Source of the DNA: Hyphomicrobiales bacterium
GTDB taxonomy: Bacteria > Pseudomonadota > Alphaproteobacteria > Rhizobiales > Beijerinckiaceae
Length of the DNA: 54,733 nt
Reading direction: 5' to 3'
Assembly: GCA_027483795.1 (NCBI GenBank)
Contig: JAIXTT010000120.1
Span: 1-54,733, forward strand
This document shows, in pieces, positions 11,408-20,406 of this stretch (its first letter is position 1; each line of letters opens with the position of its first letter). A model generated the notes under the pieces. That model saw nothing but the letters and a program-made list of their open reading frames with translations, did not search any database and was not told where the DNA came from. Position numbers and translations under genes: made by a program.

Positions 11408-11982
11408 TCGGACGGGCTCCGCCTTCGAAGACCCGGCACCATCCGGGCGAGGGTCGGCCTGCCTCCGCGGATGGCGGCGATCGCGTGCAGCAGGACAAGC
11501 GTGACGAATGCATAAGCGAGGACCGCGTGGGCACGTGACAACGCCTCCGCGATCCGTGCCCTGCTCGCCGGATCGAGATCGGTCGGCATGGGCAAGTGCG
11601 GCCACGTCACCCATCCGAACAAAGTCGTCGGGATGGCGAAGGGGCTCGCGGAAACGAGCCCCCAACCGATGATCGGGACGGCGACGAGCGCGATGTAAAG
11701 AGCGACGTGGACCGCCTGCGCCAGAGCGGTCGGGGCCTGCATCCCGTCGGCGGACCGCCGCAACGCCGACCGCCGAACGATCCGCGCCGTCGTCAGCAAC
11801 AGCAAGGCGACGCCGAGGGACTTGTGCAGTTGATACAGCATGAACCCGTCCGCGCTGCCCGGGGTCAGCCGCGTCATGAGAACTCCGGATGCGATCAGCA
11901 GAAGCACCAGCGCGAAGCTCGCCCAGTGGAACGCCATCGCGGCGGCTCCGTATCGGCGAGGGGCTGCTTCCTGTGCGGTCAT
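11404..11982 (-). CDS. Cytochrome b561 family protein
   Basis: A 192-residue diheme b-type membrane cytochrome with four main hydrophobic segments. Likely heme-ligand histidines are His19 (in MAFHWASF), His53 (in LYQLHKSLG) and two more in transmembrane segments (AVHVALYIALVAVP and LVLLHAIAA). The protein probably passes electrons between quinol and a periplasmic partner. It is the first gene of a pair with yceI. Its start region is about 260 bases from the phytase-like gene, leaving room for its own promoter. Confidence 0.9.
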   Translation of the reverse strand: MTAQEAAPRRYGAAAMAFHWASFALVLLLIASGVLMTRLTPGSADGFMLYQLHKSLGVALLLLTTARIVRRSALRRSADGMQAPTALAQAVHVALYIALVAVPIIGWGLVSASPFAIPTTLFGWVTWPHLPMPTDLDPASRARIAEALSRAHAVLAYAFVTLVLLHAIAAIRGGRPTLARMVPGLRRRSPSE

Positions 11983-12198
11983 GGGCGGAACCGGACCTGA
12001 TCGAGCATTCGGGGTTCCCGGAATTCAATCGTACAGAGATCGGCTCGCTGGTTCTACGGGTCCCGACCCGGCAATCTCGGCGCACCGGGTCCACGCCCGC
12101 CCGCGACGAAAGCCGCTTCGGAGCCGATCGGCATAGGGCTCGGGCAACCGCTCCGCCGGCATGGGCGGTCATGGACGTCCGGTTCCGGCCGGAGGCAT

Positions 12199-12230
12199 GC
12201 GGCCTTCCCTGCACGGGCAAGGAAGGCCGC
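12199..12230. terminator. Hairpin after the phytase-like gene
   Basis: A ten-base perfect stem GCGGCCTTCC/GGAAGGCCGC with a 12-base loop, 13 bases past the stop of the minus-strand gene. There is no T run, so it may end transcription poorly or mainly protect the 3' end. Confidence 0.5.
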
Positions 12231-12242
12231 ACCCCGACGGTC

Positions 12243-13604
12243 TCAACGCGCGTTCAGCAGTTCCGGCACGCGCAGCAGGATCATCTCGTTCCCGTCGGCG
12301 CGATTGGGGTCGCGCGAGGACGAGAACGGGAGGTTGTTGTCGTTGCCGACGACGATGTGCTCGGCGTCGACGCGGTCCACGTTTTCGATCGTGAAGAACG
12401 GGAAGGTGAACACGCCGGCGTTGAGCGGCACGCGCGAGCGGGCGTTCGGGTCCTGAATGCGCATGAGATCCACATAGGCGATCTTGCGCACGGGCCCGCC
12501 CGCATTGGCGTCCGAGAAGTCGATCAGGACGACCCGCTTGAACCGAGCGAGGTCGTGGAAGCAATCCTCACGGCGCTGACCTTCCGGGCAGGCGCGGTCG
12601 GCGGTGCCTTCGCCGTTGTCGCGCTCGATGACGAGCGCGCGGGTCGCGTCGATCATGTTGAAATCGCCGATCGCGGTCGCGCCCTGATCGAGCACATATT
12701 GCCAGGAGCGGCCGGTCCAGCGTTCCTCCTGCACGGAAAACTCGATGATGCGCAGGACCTGACGCCCGTCGCGCGTTTCGAGCTGGTTGGTCGCAGGATC
12801 GACGACCGGGCCTTCGAGCAGACCGTAAAGGAAGCGTCCGTCCGGCGAGGCGGCGAAGCCTTCATATCCGCGCGAGCGCCCGAGATTGACCGTCGCCGGC
12901 ACCGGCTGTCCCGGGTTCGGGGTCTGAACCTGCGGGTGGTCGGGCGAGCGGATGACGCGGTCGCCGAGACGGGTCTCGAAGACCGCTTCGACGACGCCGT
13001 TCATGTCGGTGCGGACAAGATAGGGACCGAATTCTTCGCCGAGCCAGATCTTGTCGCCGATGATCTGGAAGCCTTCGAGGTCGAAGTCGGCGCCCGTGAG
13101 ATAACGCGCCTCATGGCCTTCATAGGCGATGCGGAAGGGGACGCGGCGGTTCGGGTCGCGGAACCAGACCGTCTGGAGGCGTTCGAAGGCCCCGGTGTCG
13201 AAGTTGATCCGGTAACGCGTCATGAACAGCAACGCGTCCGGCGAGTTCAGCCGCGAGCCGAAGCCGTTGTCGGTGAGGATCCAGAAGGTGCCGTCGGCCA
13301 TGCGGCGGATGCCGGAATGCCCCTGAACGGGCTGGCCGCGGAACGGCACCGACACGCCGGTCGGCCGGCCGTTCGAACGGCCGACGACGGTACCGACCGC
13401 GTCGACGCGCTGGGCCGTCGTGAATTTCCCCGATATGCGGGCGTCGGCGGGCGCGTCCGCGGGCGGATCGATGAAGGTCTCGGCGGGCAGGATCGCGTGG
13501 CCCGCGAGAATCGCGGGGACCTGGCGCGGGCCTTCCGCGGCGGTTTGCGCGAGCGCAGGCGAAACCACGAGGGCGGCGGCGAGCGCGAGGGCAGGGCGGA
13601 GCAT
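12243..13604 (-). CDS. Secreted esterase-like protein of the phytase family
   Basis: A 453-residue exported protein with a clear Sec signal (MLRPALALAAALVVSPALAQ). The mature part has the pattern of the 'esterase-like activity of phytase' family, a beta-propeller phosphoesterase group: SGIRRMADGTFWILTDNGFG, ADFDLEGFQIIGDKIWLGEEFGPYL, SRGYEGFAASPDGRFLYGLLEG and NDNNLPFSS. Substrate is unknown; phosphodiesters or phytate-like compounds fit the family and the phosphorus-related neighbourhood. It is a single gene read from its own promoter in the 218-base gap to the zntB-like gene. Confidence 0.9.
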   Translation of the reverse strand: MLRPALALAAALVVSPALAQTAAEGPRQVPAILAGHAILPAETFIDPPADAPADARISGKFTTAQRVDAVGTVVGRSNGRPTGVSVPFRGQPVQGHSGIRRMADGTFWILTDNGFGSRLNSPDALLFMTRYRINFDTGAFERLQTVWFRDPNRRVPFRIAYEGHEARYLTGADFDLEGFQIIGDKIWLGEEFGPYLVRTDMNGVVEAVFETRLGDRVIRSPDHPQVQTPNPGQPVPATVNLGRSRGYEGFAASPDGRFLYGLLEGPVVDPATNQLETRDGRQVLRIIEFSVQEERWTGRSWQYVLDQGATAIGDFNMIDATRALVIERDNGEGTADRACPEGQRREDCFHDLARFKRVVLIDFSDANAGGPVRKIAYVDLMRIQDPNARSRVPLNAGVFTFPFFTIENVDRVDAEHIVVGNDNNLPFSSSRDPNRADGNEMILLRVPELLNAR

Positions 13605-13822
13605 GGATTGAACCTCTTCGTTCGCCCGACCAACGCGTCGGGCGGACGCAAAATCCCGACGGACGATGACTGCGATGAGACTGCGGAACGAAACTTCGGT
13701 GAAGGTCGCTTTCCGGGGTCGTTTATCCCGTCCGGGATCCGGAACGTCCCGTCATCGCACCCGTCGGGACGGACGAACGGGTACGGGTTCATGCCGCACG
13801 CCTTCGCGGCCGCGCCCCGGGA

Positions 13823-14788
13823 TCACTCCTTATAGAGCCGCGACATCGCGAAGACGCTCGCGCCGCCGATCGCGGCGAAGGCGACGACGCTCCAGCCGAA
13901 AGCCTCGGGGTCCTGCGCGCCGGGAATGCCGCCGACATTCATGCCGAACATGGAGCTCAAGAGGTGCAGCGGCGCGAAGCCGACGGTCACCATCGTCAGC
14001 AGCAGCATGTTCCTGTTCATGGCGACGGAGCGTCTCGCTTCGAGCTGGTCGCCGATCAAGGCGGCGCGCTCCCGGACGGCGTTGAGGTCGTCGAGCATCC
14101 GGCCGATCTGCGCGTTCGTCTCGCGGAGATCGCGCCGGTCCCGCTCGCCCAGCAGCCAGTCCGGTCGATCCATGACCAGCCGCGACAAGGCCTCCCGCTG
14201 CGGCCCCGCCGCCCGGCGCAGGGCCAGAGCCTGCAGACGCACGCGCGCGACCTCTGCGCCGATGTCGCGTCCGTCCGACCCGAGCGCGACGTCTTCCAAT
14301 TCGTCCACACGGTCGATCATCGCGGTGATCAGAAGGTCGAGCCGGTCGATCAGCCGCTCGGCGAGTTCCGTCAGGAGTTCACCGGGCGTCGAGGGGCATA
14401 TCCCGCGCGCGATGCCGTCGGTCACGTCGGCGGCGGCGGCCACCGGATGTTTCTGGACGCTCACCACGCGGCCCGGGTCGCACCAGATGCGGATCGTATG
14501 CAGATCGTCCGGCATGGCCGACGGCAACAAGGTGACGCTCCGCAGGATCAGCAGCACGCCTTGCTCGCGCAACTCGCAACGCGGAACGGGATCATGCTCC
14601 AGAAGCGTTTCGACGATGCCTTCCGGCAGTCCCGCTTCGTCGAGACGACGTCGGGTCGCGGGATGCGTGCCCGAACAATGCAGCCAGAGGAAGCCTCCCG
14701 GCTCCGCGGATCGTCCGCCCCTGTCTCCCGACACGGCATGACCCGCCCCGTCGAAAGAGTAAGCCGCGATCAAGCCGTCCTGCGCCAT
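13823..14788 (-). CDS. zntB: ZntB/CorA-family metal transporter
   Basis: A 321-residue pentameric-type divalent cation transporter. A large cytoplasmic N-terminal domain, rich in long helices from residue 140 on, leads to two C-terminal membrane segments. The first ends in the signature GMN (SSMFGMNVGGIPG) and the second ends SRLYKE. ZntB relatives carry zinc or other divalent ions. The start at 14788 has a GGAGG site eight bases upstream; an earlier in-frame ATG at 14827 has none. It is divergent from phnC. Role in this neighbourhood is unclear. Confidence 0.88.
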   Translation of the reverse strand: MAQDGLIAAYSFDGAGHAVSGDRGGRSAEPGGFLWLHCSGTHPATRRRLDEAGLPEGIVETLLEHDPVPRCELREQGVLLILRSVTLLPSAMPDDLHTIRIWCDPGRVVSVQKHPVAAAADVTDGIARGICPSTPGELLTELAERLIDRLDLLITAMIDRVDELEDVALGSDGRDIGAEVARVRLQALALRRAAGPQREALSRLVMDRPDWLLGERDRRDLRETNAQIGRMLDDLNAVRERAALIGDQLEARRSVAMNRNMLLLTMVTVGFAPLHLLSSMFGMNVGGIPGAQDPEAFGWSVVAFAAIGGASVFAMSRLYKE

Positions 14789-14885
14789 GGCCGAGCCTCC
14801 GTCGTTCGGCTTTGAACGAAGTTTCATGACGATCGGATGACGGTCATGAAGATTTCGCCGACCCGTCGGAAGTCGTTGTCCACAG

Positions 14886-14903
14886 CCGTCATGAACTCGT
14901 CAT
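14886..14903 (+). promoter_or_regulatory. Putative Pho box upstream of phnC
   Basis: CCGTCAT-GAAC-TCGTCAT matches the PhoB consensus CTGTCAT-N4-CTGTCAT at six and five of seven positions per unit, with exact 11-base spacing. It lies 37 bases before the phnC start, suiting phosphate-starvation control of the phnCDEE operon. A weaker partial repeat sits further upstream at about 14821-14847. Confidence 0.65.
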
Positions 14904-14940
14904 GCGGTATCGCTAGTCGGATGCCCATCAGGAGATCGCC

Positions 14941-15738
14941 ATGCTGACGATATCGCATCTGACCAAGACTTACGGGTCGACGAATGCCGTGAACGACGTT
15001 TCGTTCAGCGTTCCGAAAGGGCAGTTCGTGGGCGTCATCGGCCGGTCCGGCGCGGGGAAGTCGACGCTGCTGCGCATGACCAACCGCCTCGCCGATCCGA
15101 CCGCGGGCATGATCCGTTGGAACGAGACCGACGTCACGACGCTCCGCGGTGCGGAATTGAGGGAATGGCGGCGCCGCTGCGCGATGATCTTCCAGCAGTT
15201 CAATCTCGTCGGCCGGCTCGACGTGCTGACCAACGTTCTCATGGGCCGGCTGTCGATGGCGCCGTCCTGGCGTTCGATGCTGAAGCTTTGGGGGGAGGAC
15301 GACCGCGCCATCGCGCTCGCCGCGCTGGAGCAGTTCGACATCGCCGATCTCGCCTCGAAGCGGGCGGACCAGCTCTCGGGCGGGCAGCAGCAGCGCGTGG
15401 CGATCTGCCGTGCTCTGGTGCAGGAACCCGAGATCATTCTCGCCGACGAGCCGATCGCCTCGCTCGACCCGCGCAACACCAAGATCGTGATGGACGCGCT
15501 GCTGCGCATCAACCGGCATTTCGGCATCACGGTCGTCTGCAATCTCCACTCGCTCGACCTCGCGCGGACCTATTGCGACCGTCTGGTCGGCATGGCCGCG
15601 GGCCGGGTGGTGTTCGACGACGTTCCCGCCGCGCTGACCGAGTCCGTCGCGCGGGATCTCTACGGCCTCGAAGCCGGCGACGTCATGGACGCGCCCGAGG
15701 CCGAGGCGCCGGGGCTTGCCGTCCCCGTCGCCGCCTGA
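14941..15738 (+). CDS. phnC: Phosphonate ABC transporter ATP-binding protein
   Basis: A 265-residue ABC ATPase that powers phosphonate uptake. Walker A is GRSGAGKS (about residues 36-43), the Q-loop is IFQQFNL, the signature is LSGGQQQR, and Walker B is IILADEP. It opens the operon phnC-phnD-phnE-phnE-phosphoesterase. The start has GGAG eight bases upstream. A Pho box lies just before it, implying induction by phosphate starvation. A second PhnC-like ATPase is encoded at 29558-30361. Confidence 0.95.
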   Translation: MLTISHLTKTYGSTNAVNDVSFSVPKGQFVGVIGRSGAGKSTLLRMTNRLADPTAGMIRWNETDVTTLRGAELREWRRRCAMIFQQFNLVGRLDVLTNVLMGRLSMAPSWRSMLKLWGEDDRAIALAALEQFDIADLASKRADQLSGGQQQRVAICRALVQEPEIILADEPIASLDPRNTKIVMDALLRINRHFGITVVCNLHSLDLARTYCDRLVGMAAGRVVFDDVPAALTESVARDLYGLEAGDVMDAPEAEAPGLAVPVAA

Positions 15739-15772
15739 CGATTCTTCCCACCGCTCTCTCAGGAGAACTTCG

Positions 15773-16690
15773 ATGCTCGATCGTCGCTACATGCTCGCGG
15801 CCGTGGCCGCCGCCGCGCTCGTCGCCCCCATGGGCGCCTTCGCCCAGGATTGGAAGGCCAAGTATCCCGAACTCGTCTATGCGACGGTTCCCGCCGAGAA
15901 CGCCTCGGGCGTGACCGAGCGCATGGGCCCCTTCATGGAGTATCTCTCCCGCGAACTCGGCGTGAAGGTCACGCTGCGCATCGCCGCCGACTACGCCGCG
16001 GTGATCGAAGGCCAGAAGGCCGGCAACATCCATATCGGCGACTACGGCCCGTCGTCCTATGTGCGGGCGCACACGGTCACCAACGGCGGCGTGCAGGCCT
16101 TCGCCACGATGCGCGCCTCGGACGGTTCCACGGGCTACTTCGCGGTCGCCTATGCCAAGACGTCCGCTCCGGGCGCCAAGCTCGAGGACTTCAAGGGCAA
16201 GAACCTCTGCCTCGTCGACCCCAACTCGACCTCGGGCAACAACGTCCCGCTCTATTCGATGGACAAGATGGGCATCGAGCCCTCGACCTATTTCGCCAAG
16301 GTCACCAATGCGGGCAGCCATGAGAACGCGGTGATGGCGGTGCAGCAGGGCACCTGCGACCTCGCCTTCAACTGGTGGAACTCGGAAGACGACTCCAACC
16401 TGACGCGCATGCACAACAAGGGCATGGTCAAGAAGGAAGACTTCAAGATCGTGTTCCGTTCGGAGAAGATCCCGGGCTCGCCCTATGCCGTCCTGACCTC
16501 GCTCCCGCCGGAGCTCAAGGCCGCCATCGTGAAGGCGTTCGAAGACGCGCCGACCAAGGGCAAGGCCGCTTTCGACAAGCTGTCCGACGGCAAGTCGCCG
16601 GGCTTCGCGCCCGCGAAGCATGAGGACTACAAGGTCACCGTCGAGCTCCAGAACTTCATCGACGCCCTGCGCAAGAAGCGCGGCTCGTAA
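15773..16690 (+). CDS. phnD: Phosphonate ABC transporter substrate-binding protein
   Basis: A 305-residue periplasmic protein with a signal peptide (residues 1-23, ending GAFAQ). The mature part has PhnD features: RMGPFMEYLSRELGVKVTLR, NIHIGDYGPSSYV and the SNNV-like segment DPNSTSGNNVPL. The start at 15773 follows an AGGAG site. It lies 34 bases after phnC. A strong intrinsic terminator follows it before the permease genes, which should give more binding protein than channel. Confidence 0.95.
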   Translation: MLDRRYMLAAVAAAALVAPMGAFAQDWKAKYPELVYATVPAENASGVTERMGPFMEYLSRELGVKVTLRIAADYAAVIEGQKAGNIHIGDYGPSSYVRAHTVTNGGVQAFATMRASDGSTGYFAVAYAKTSAPGAKLEDFKGKNLCLVDPNSTSGNNVPLYSMDKMGIEPSTYFAKVTNAGSHENAVMAVQQGTCDLAFNWWNSEDDSNLTRMHNKGMVKKEDFKIVFRSEKIPGSPYAVLTSLPPELKAAIVKAFEDAPTKGKAAFDKLSDGKSPGFAPAKHEDYKVTVELQNFIDALRKKRGS

Positions 16691-16703
16691 GTTCGATCCG
16701 AAA

Positions 16704-16734
16704 GGCGGGCCGGTTCATCCGGCCCGCCTTTTCC
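16704..16734 (+). terminator. Intrinsic terminator inside the phnCDEE operon
   Basis: A perfect ten-base stem GGCGGGCCGG/CCGGCCCGCC with loop TTCAT, followed by TTTTCC. It lies between phnD and the first phnE, so partial read-through would set the ratio of binding protein to permease. Confidence 0.88.
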
Positions 16735-16755
16735 TTTCGCCTTTTCCGGGTTCCC

Positions 16756-17640
16756 ATGTCCGCCACCATCGCCGCCCTTCCGCCCGCGCAGCGAACGGCC
16801 CTGCTCCGCGCCTATGAGGCCGCGGTCGCGGCCAAGCGTCGCCGTTTCATGCTGGGTGCGGCGGTGCTGTTCCTGCTCGTCCTCGTCGCCGGGCACACGG
16901 CGGAGGTCGACGCCCGCAAGTTCTTCGCCAACATCGGCAACTTCACCAACTACATCGCGCGCCTCTTCGTCCTCGACAACGGAGCCTCCGTCCTGACCGA
17001 CCCGGCCGAATGGTTCTGGGGCTTGGACAAATGGCTGAAGCTGATGGGCGAGACGGTGCTGATCGCCTATGTCGGCACGATGCTCGGCGCGCTCGGCGCC
17101 TTCTCGCTCTGCTTCGCCGCGAGCCGCAACCTGACGCGGTCGGGCGCGATCGTCTGGACGGCGCGTCGTTTCCTCGAATTCACCCGCACCGTGCCGGAGA
17201 TCGTCTTCGCGCTGATCTTCGTCGTCTCCTTCGGCCTCGGCCCCGTGCCCGGCGTGCTCGCCATCGCGATTCATACGATGGGGGCGCTGGGCAAGCTTTT
17301 CGCCGAAGTGGTCGAGAACATCGACATGAAGCCCGTCGAGGGCGTCGCGGCGTCGGGCGGGGACTGGTTCGCGCAGGTGCGCTTCGCCGCTCTGCCGCAG
17401 GTCCTGTCCAATTTCGCGAGCTACGGTCTGCTGCGCTTCGAGATCAATGTCCGCGGCGCGGCCGTCATGGGCTTCGTCGGCGCGGGCGGCATCGGCCAGA
17501 CGCTCGTCGAGTCGATCCGCAAATTCTACTATTCCGACGTCAGCGCGCTGCTGATCCTCATCATCGCGACCGTCATGATCATCGACGCCGCGACGGAGGT
17601 CCTGCGCCGGCGCCTCATCGGCGCGGAGAACCGCCCATGA
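16756..17640 (+). CDS. phnE: Phosphonate ABC transporter permease (first PhnE)
   Basis: A 294-residue inner-membrane permease. Hydrophobic segments begin at about residue 33; the cytoplasmic coupling segment ENIDMKPVEGVAASGGDWFAQVRFAALPQ and the following GFVGAGGIGQTL are typical of PhnE. It should pair with the next gene as a heterodimeric channel driven by PhnC. Its stop overlaps the next start by ATGA. An intrinsic terminator stands between it and phnD. Confidence 0.94.
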   Translation: MSATIAALPPAQRTALLRAYEAAVAAKRRRFMLGAAVLFLLVLVAGHTAEVDARKFFANIGNFTNYIARLFVLDNGASVLTDPAEWFWGLDKWLKLMGETVLIAYVGTMLGALGAFSLCFAASRNLTRSGAIVWTARRFLEFTRTVPEIVFALIFVVSFGLGPVPGVLAIAIHTMGALGKLFAEVVENIDMKPVEGVAASGGDWFAQVRFAALPQVLSNFASYGLLRFEINVRGAAVMGFVGAGGIGQTLVESIRKFYYSDVSALLILIIATVMIIDAATEVLRRRLIGAENRP

Positions 17641-18506
17641 CCACGAACGGAAACGCCGCCGATCTCTTCGGCGATCTCGACGCGGTGCGTCGCCGCCACC
17701 ATGCCGACCATTTCGCCCCGCGGCCGCTCGACCGCATGCGGGTCCTGGCGATCGTCGGTGCGCTCGCGGGCGTCCTCGTCTACGGCCTCGTCGAACTCGA
17801 ATTCTCCTTCGCCAAGATCTTCGGCGGGCTCGGCCGGCTCGGTTCGATCGTCGGCCTGATGCTGCCGCCCGATCCGGAGACCTGGGCGAAGGCCATGGTC
17901 TATGGAAAGGCCCTGGCGGAAACGCTCGCCATCGCTCTTCTCGGAACGCTTCTCGCGGCCGTGATCGCCTTTCCGCTGAGCTTCTTCGCGGCGCGGAACG
18001 TGAATGCGAGCCGGGTGCTGCATTTCTTCACCCGCCGCGGTCTCGATACGATCCGCGGCGTCGATACGCTGATCTGGGCCCTCATCTGGATCAACGTCGT
18101 CGGGCTGGGGCCCTTCGCGGGCGTGCTCGCGATCATGAGCGCCGACATCGGCGCCTTCGGCAAGCTGTTCTCCGAAGCCATGGAAGCGGCCGACCGGAAG
18201 CCCGTCGAGGGCGTCACGGCCGCCGGAGGCTCCACCGCGGAGGCCGTGCGTTTCGGCATCGTGCCGCAGGTCCTGCCCGTCATCGCGAGCCAGATCCTCT
18301 ATTACTTCGAGTCCAATACGCGGTCGGCGACGATCATCGGCATCGTCGGCGCGGGCGGCATCGGTCTGCATCTGTCCGAGCAGATCCGCACGCTCGAATG
18401 GCAGCACGTCTCCTTCCTGATCCTCATGATCCTCGTCGCGGTCGCGATCATCGACCGGATCTCGAGCCGCCTGCGTTTCGCGATCATCGGTCCGCGGGCG
18501 ATCTGA
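17637..18506 (+). CDS. phnE: Phosphonate ABC transporter permease (second PhnE)
   Basis: A 289-residue membrane protein of the same family as its upstream neighbour. It carries RGVDTLIWALIWINVVGLGPFAGVLAI, the coupling segment EAADRKPVEGVTAAGGS and IVGAGGIGLHL. Two PhnE subunits in tandem are usual in alphaproteobacterial phosphonate operons. The start at 17637 was chosen for the ATGA overlap. The phosphoesterase gene follows after 57 bases. Confidence 0.94.
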   Translation: MTTNGNAADLFGDLDAVRRRHHADHFAPRPLDRMRVLAIVGALAGVLVYGLVELEFSFAKIFGGLGRLGSIVGLMLPPDPETWAKAMVYGKALAETLAIALLGTLLAAVIAFPLSFFAARNVNASRVLHFFTRRGLDTIRGVDTLIWALIWINVVGLGPFAGVLAIMSADIGAFGKLFSEAMEAADRKPVEGVTAAGGSTAEAVRFGIVPQVLPVIASQILYYFESNTRSATIIGIVGAGGIGLHLSEQIRTLEWQHVSFLILMILVAVAIIDRISSRLRFAIIGPRAI

Positions 18507-18563
18507 CCTTCGAACGCTTTCATCAGTCGGCCGCGCAGGCGGCACGAACCGACGGAGCCGCCC

Positions 18564-19538
18564 ATGAAGTCCATCGTCCTCGCGCTCGGCATCGCGATCG
18601 CCGCGTGTCTTCCCCAGAAGGCCGCGGCTCAGAGCCGGGCCTTCACCTTCGTCGCCCTCGGCGACATGCCTTATGCGATCCCGGGCGATGTCGTGAAGTT
18701 CGATCGCCTGATCGCCGCGATCAATGCGACGAAGCCCGCATTCTCCATTCACGTGGGCGACATCAAATCCGGCTCCACGCCCTGTTCGGACGAGAATTTC
18801 CGCAAGGTCCTCGAGCAGTTCGGGACATTCGATCAGCCGCTGGTCTACACGATCGGCGACAATGAATGGACCGACTGCCATCGCGAATCCGCGGGCCGCT
18901 TCGACCCGCTCGAACGTCTCGCCAAGGTCCGCGCGATGTTCTTCGCCAAGCCCGACGGCTCCCTCGGCAAGACGGCCATGCCCGTCGAAAGCCAGAGCCG
19001 CGCGATGGCGGAGCGTTTCTCGACCTTCGTCGAGAATGCACGGTTCGAGAAGAACGGCGTGGTCTTCGCCACCGTGCATGTCGTGGGCTCGAACAACGGG
19101 TTCGAGGCGGGCGACCTCAAGAACGCCACGGAGTTCTTCGAACGCAACCGCGCCAATGTCGCTTGGATCGACGATACCTTCGCCAAGGCGAAGGAGCGCG
19201 ACGCCAAGGCGATCGTACTCGCCTGGCAGGCGGATGCGTGGGACATCGCTCAGAGGGAGGGCGAGATTCCGCGGGCATCGGGCTTCGTCGATACGATCCG
19301 TGCGGTCGAGCGCGGCGCGAGGGCCTTCGGACGTCCGGTGCTCGTCGTTTACGGCGACCGTCACGTCTTCGAGATCGGACCCTTCCTGAATACGTCGCGC
19401 AAGCCGGTCCCCAACGTGACGGCCCTCATGGTGATGGGCGCCTCCCAGGTTCATGCGGTCAAGGTGCTCGTGGACCCTGACAGCCCGGGCGTCTTCGGTT
19501 TCGTGCCGCTGATCGTCCCCGAGAACCGCGCGAACTGA
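18564..19538 (+). CDS. Periplasmic metallophosphoesterase-like protein
   Basis: A 324-residue exported protein with a signal peptide (residues 1-22, cut near KAAAQ). The mature part begins FTFVALGDMPY and has the calcineurin-type metal-site segments GD, HVGDIKSG and GDNEWTDC, with a late GDRHVFEIGPF. It probably hydrolyses phosphoesters outside the cytoplasm. It is 57 bases after phnE with no terminator between, so it is likely co-transcribed with the phosphonate transporter, and the terminator at 19571 ends the unit. The substrate is not known; liberating phosphate or preparing a transporter ligand are both possible. Confidence 0.88.
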   Translation: MKSIVLALGIAIAACLPQKAAAQSRAFTFVALGDMPYAIPGDVVKFDRLIAAINATKPAFSIHVGDIKSGSTPCSDENFRKVLEQFGTFDQPLVYTIGDNEWTDCHRESAGRFDPLERLAKVRAMFFAKPDGSLGKTAMPVESQSRAMAERFSTFVENARFEKNGVVFATVHVVGSNNGFEAGDLKNATEFFERNRANVAWIDDTFAKAKERDAKAIVLAWQADAWDIAQREGEIPRASGFVDTIRAVERGARAFGRPVLVVYGDRHVFEIGPFLNTSRKPVPNVTALMVMGASQVHAVKVLVDPDSPGVFGFVPLIVPENRAN

Positions 19539-19570
19539 ACGGCGGCGCAGCCGTAGCGCTTTGCCTCGTC

Positions 19571-19597
19571 GGCGCGGGCCTCGTCCCGCGCCTTTTC
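19571..19597 (+). terminator. Intrinsic terminator of the phnCDEE-phosphoesterase operon
   Basis: An eight-base stem GGCGCGGG/CCCGCGCC with a six-base loop, followed by TTTTCG. It lies between the convergent phosphoesterase and phnF genes. Confidence 0.8.
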
Positions 19598-19598
19598 G

Positions 19599-20360
19599 TC
19601 AGGCCTCGGCTTCGATGACGAATTCGATGCGGTTGGCGGCGAAGGACGTCTCGACCAGATGGATCGGCGTTCCGTCCGGCAGTCCGTCGGTCCCCTTGGA
19701 AACGAGCACGACCTCGTCCGTGCCGATATCGAGCGCCTTGCGCTCCTTCGGTTTCGCGGTCCGTGCCGAAACGCGGGTCGAAAGGCGGCGATAGGCGGCG
19801 ATCCCGGCCCGGCGGAATGCGACGGAGACGGAGACGTCCCCCGCGGCGAGATCCGCCGCAAAGCTCGGAAAGCGTTCGGCGCAGACGCGATGGACGGCGG
19901 CTGAGATCGGTCGCCCGTCCGCCGAATGCACCGTGCGGATCCGCCAGACGGGAGCGCCCGGCGCGACCGCGAGCGCGGCGGCGGTCTCCTCGTCGGCGGG
20001 CTTGATCGTGGCGTCGACGATCACGGCCGATCCCGTCAGGCCCGCGGCACCGACATTCTCGCGGAAACTCACCTTCCGACCGATCCGATAGGGAAGCGGG
20101 CCTTCGGTCACGAAGGTGCCGCTGCCCTGCTTCACGATGACGAGGCCGAGAGACTGCAAATGCCGGAAGGCCTGCCGCACGGTGTGGCGATGCACGCCGT
20201 AACGCGTCGCCAATTCCGTCGCGCTGGGCAATGCCGCCCCTTTCGGCGGTTCGCCCCTCGCGATCGCCGCGGCGAGTTCGTCCGCGATCCGCTTCCAGAC
20301 CGGCGCCGTGCGGCCGGAGGCGGAGGAATCCGGATCGATCGTCATCGAAGCGTCATTCAT
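19599..20360 (-). CDS. phnF: GntR/HutC-family phosphonate operon regulator
   Basis: A 253-residue repressor with an N-terminal winged helix-turn-helix (about residues 20-90: LPSATELATRYGVHRHTVRQAFRHLQSLGLV) and a C-terminal UTRA ligand-binding domain. It is divergent from phnG, with two operator-like palindromes between them, so it probably represses the C-P lyase operon and itself. The start at 20360 gives the usual length and has AAAAGG upstream; the frame extends further without a better start. Ligand unknown, likely a phosphonate or pathway intermediate. Confidence 0.93.
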   Translation of the reverse strand: MNDASMTIDPDSSASGRTAPVWKRIADELAAAIARGEPPKGAALPSATELATRYGVHRHTVRQAFRHLQSLGLVIVKQGSGTFVTEGPLPYRIGRKVSFRENVGAAGLTGSAVIVDATIKPADEETAAALAVAPGAPVWRIRTVHSADGRPISAAVHRVCAERFPSFAADLAAGDVSVSVAFRRAGIAAYRRLSTRVSARTAKPKERKALDIGTDEVVLVSKGTDGLPDGTPIHLVETSFAANRIEFVIEAEA

Positions 20361-20363
20361 AAC

Positions 20364-20371
20364 GTCTAGAC
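20364..20371. promoter_or_regulatory. Candidate PhnF operator, proximal to phnF
   Basis: The palindrome GTCTAGAC followed by CT lies four bases before the phnF start. It shares TAGACCT with the second site at 20407-20422, which supports both being recognised by the same GntR protein. Confidence 0.45.
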
Positions 20372-20406
20372 CTTTTTTCGCGTGACTTCCGGCACGGCGA
20401 GTGGTT

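Noticed and set aside
13666-13683. Possible Pho box upstream of the phytase-like gene
   Set aside because: ATGACTG-CGAT-GAGACTG has the right spacing but the second unit matches the consensus poorly; it is not better than chance in my view.
11889-13835. A 648-codon plus-strand open frame
   Set aside because: It runs antisense to the phytase-like gene and has shadow composition, while the minus strand has a signal peptide and family motifs.
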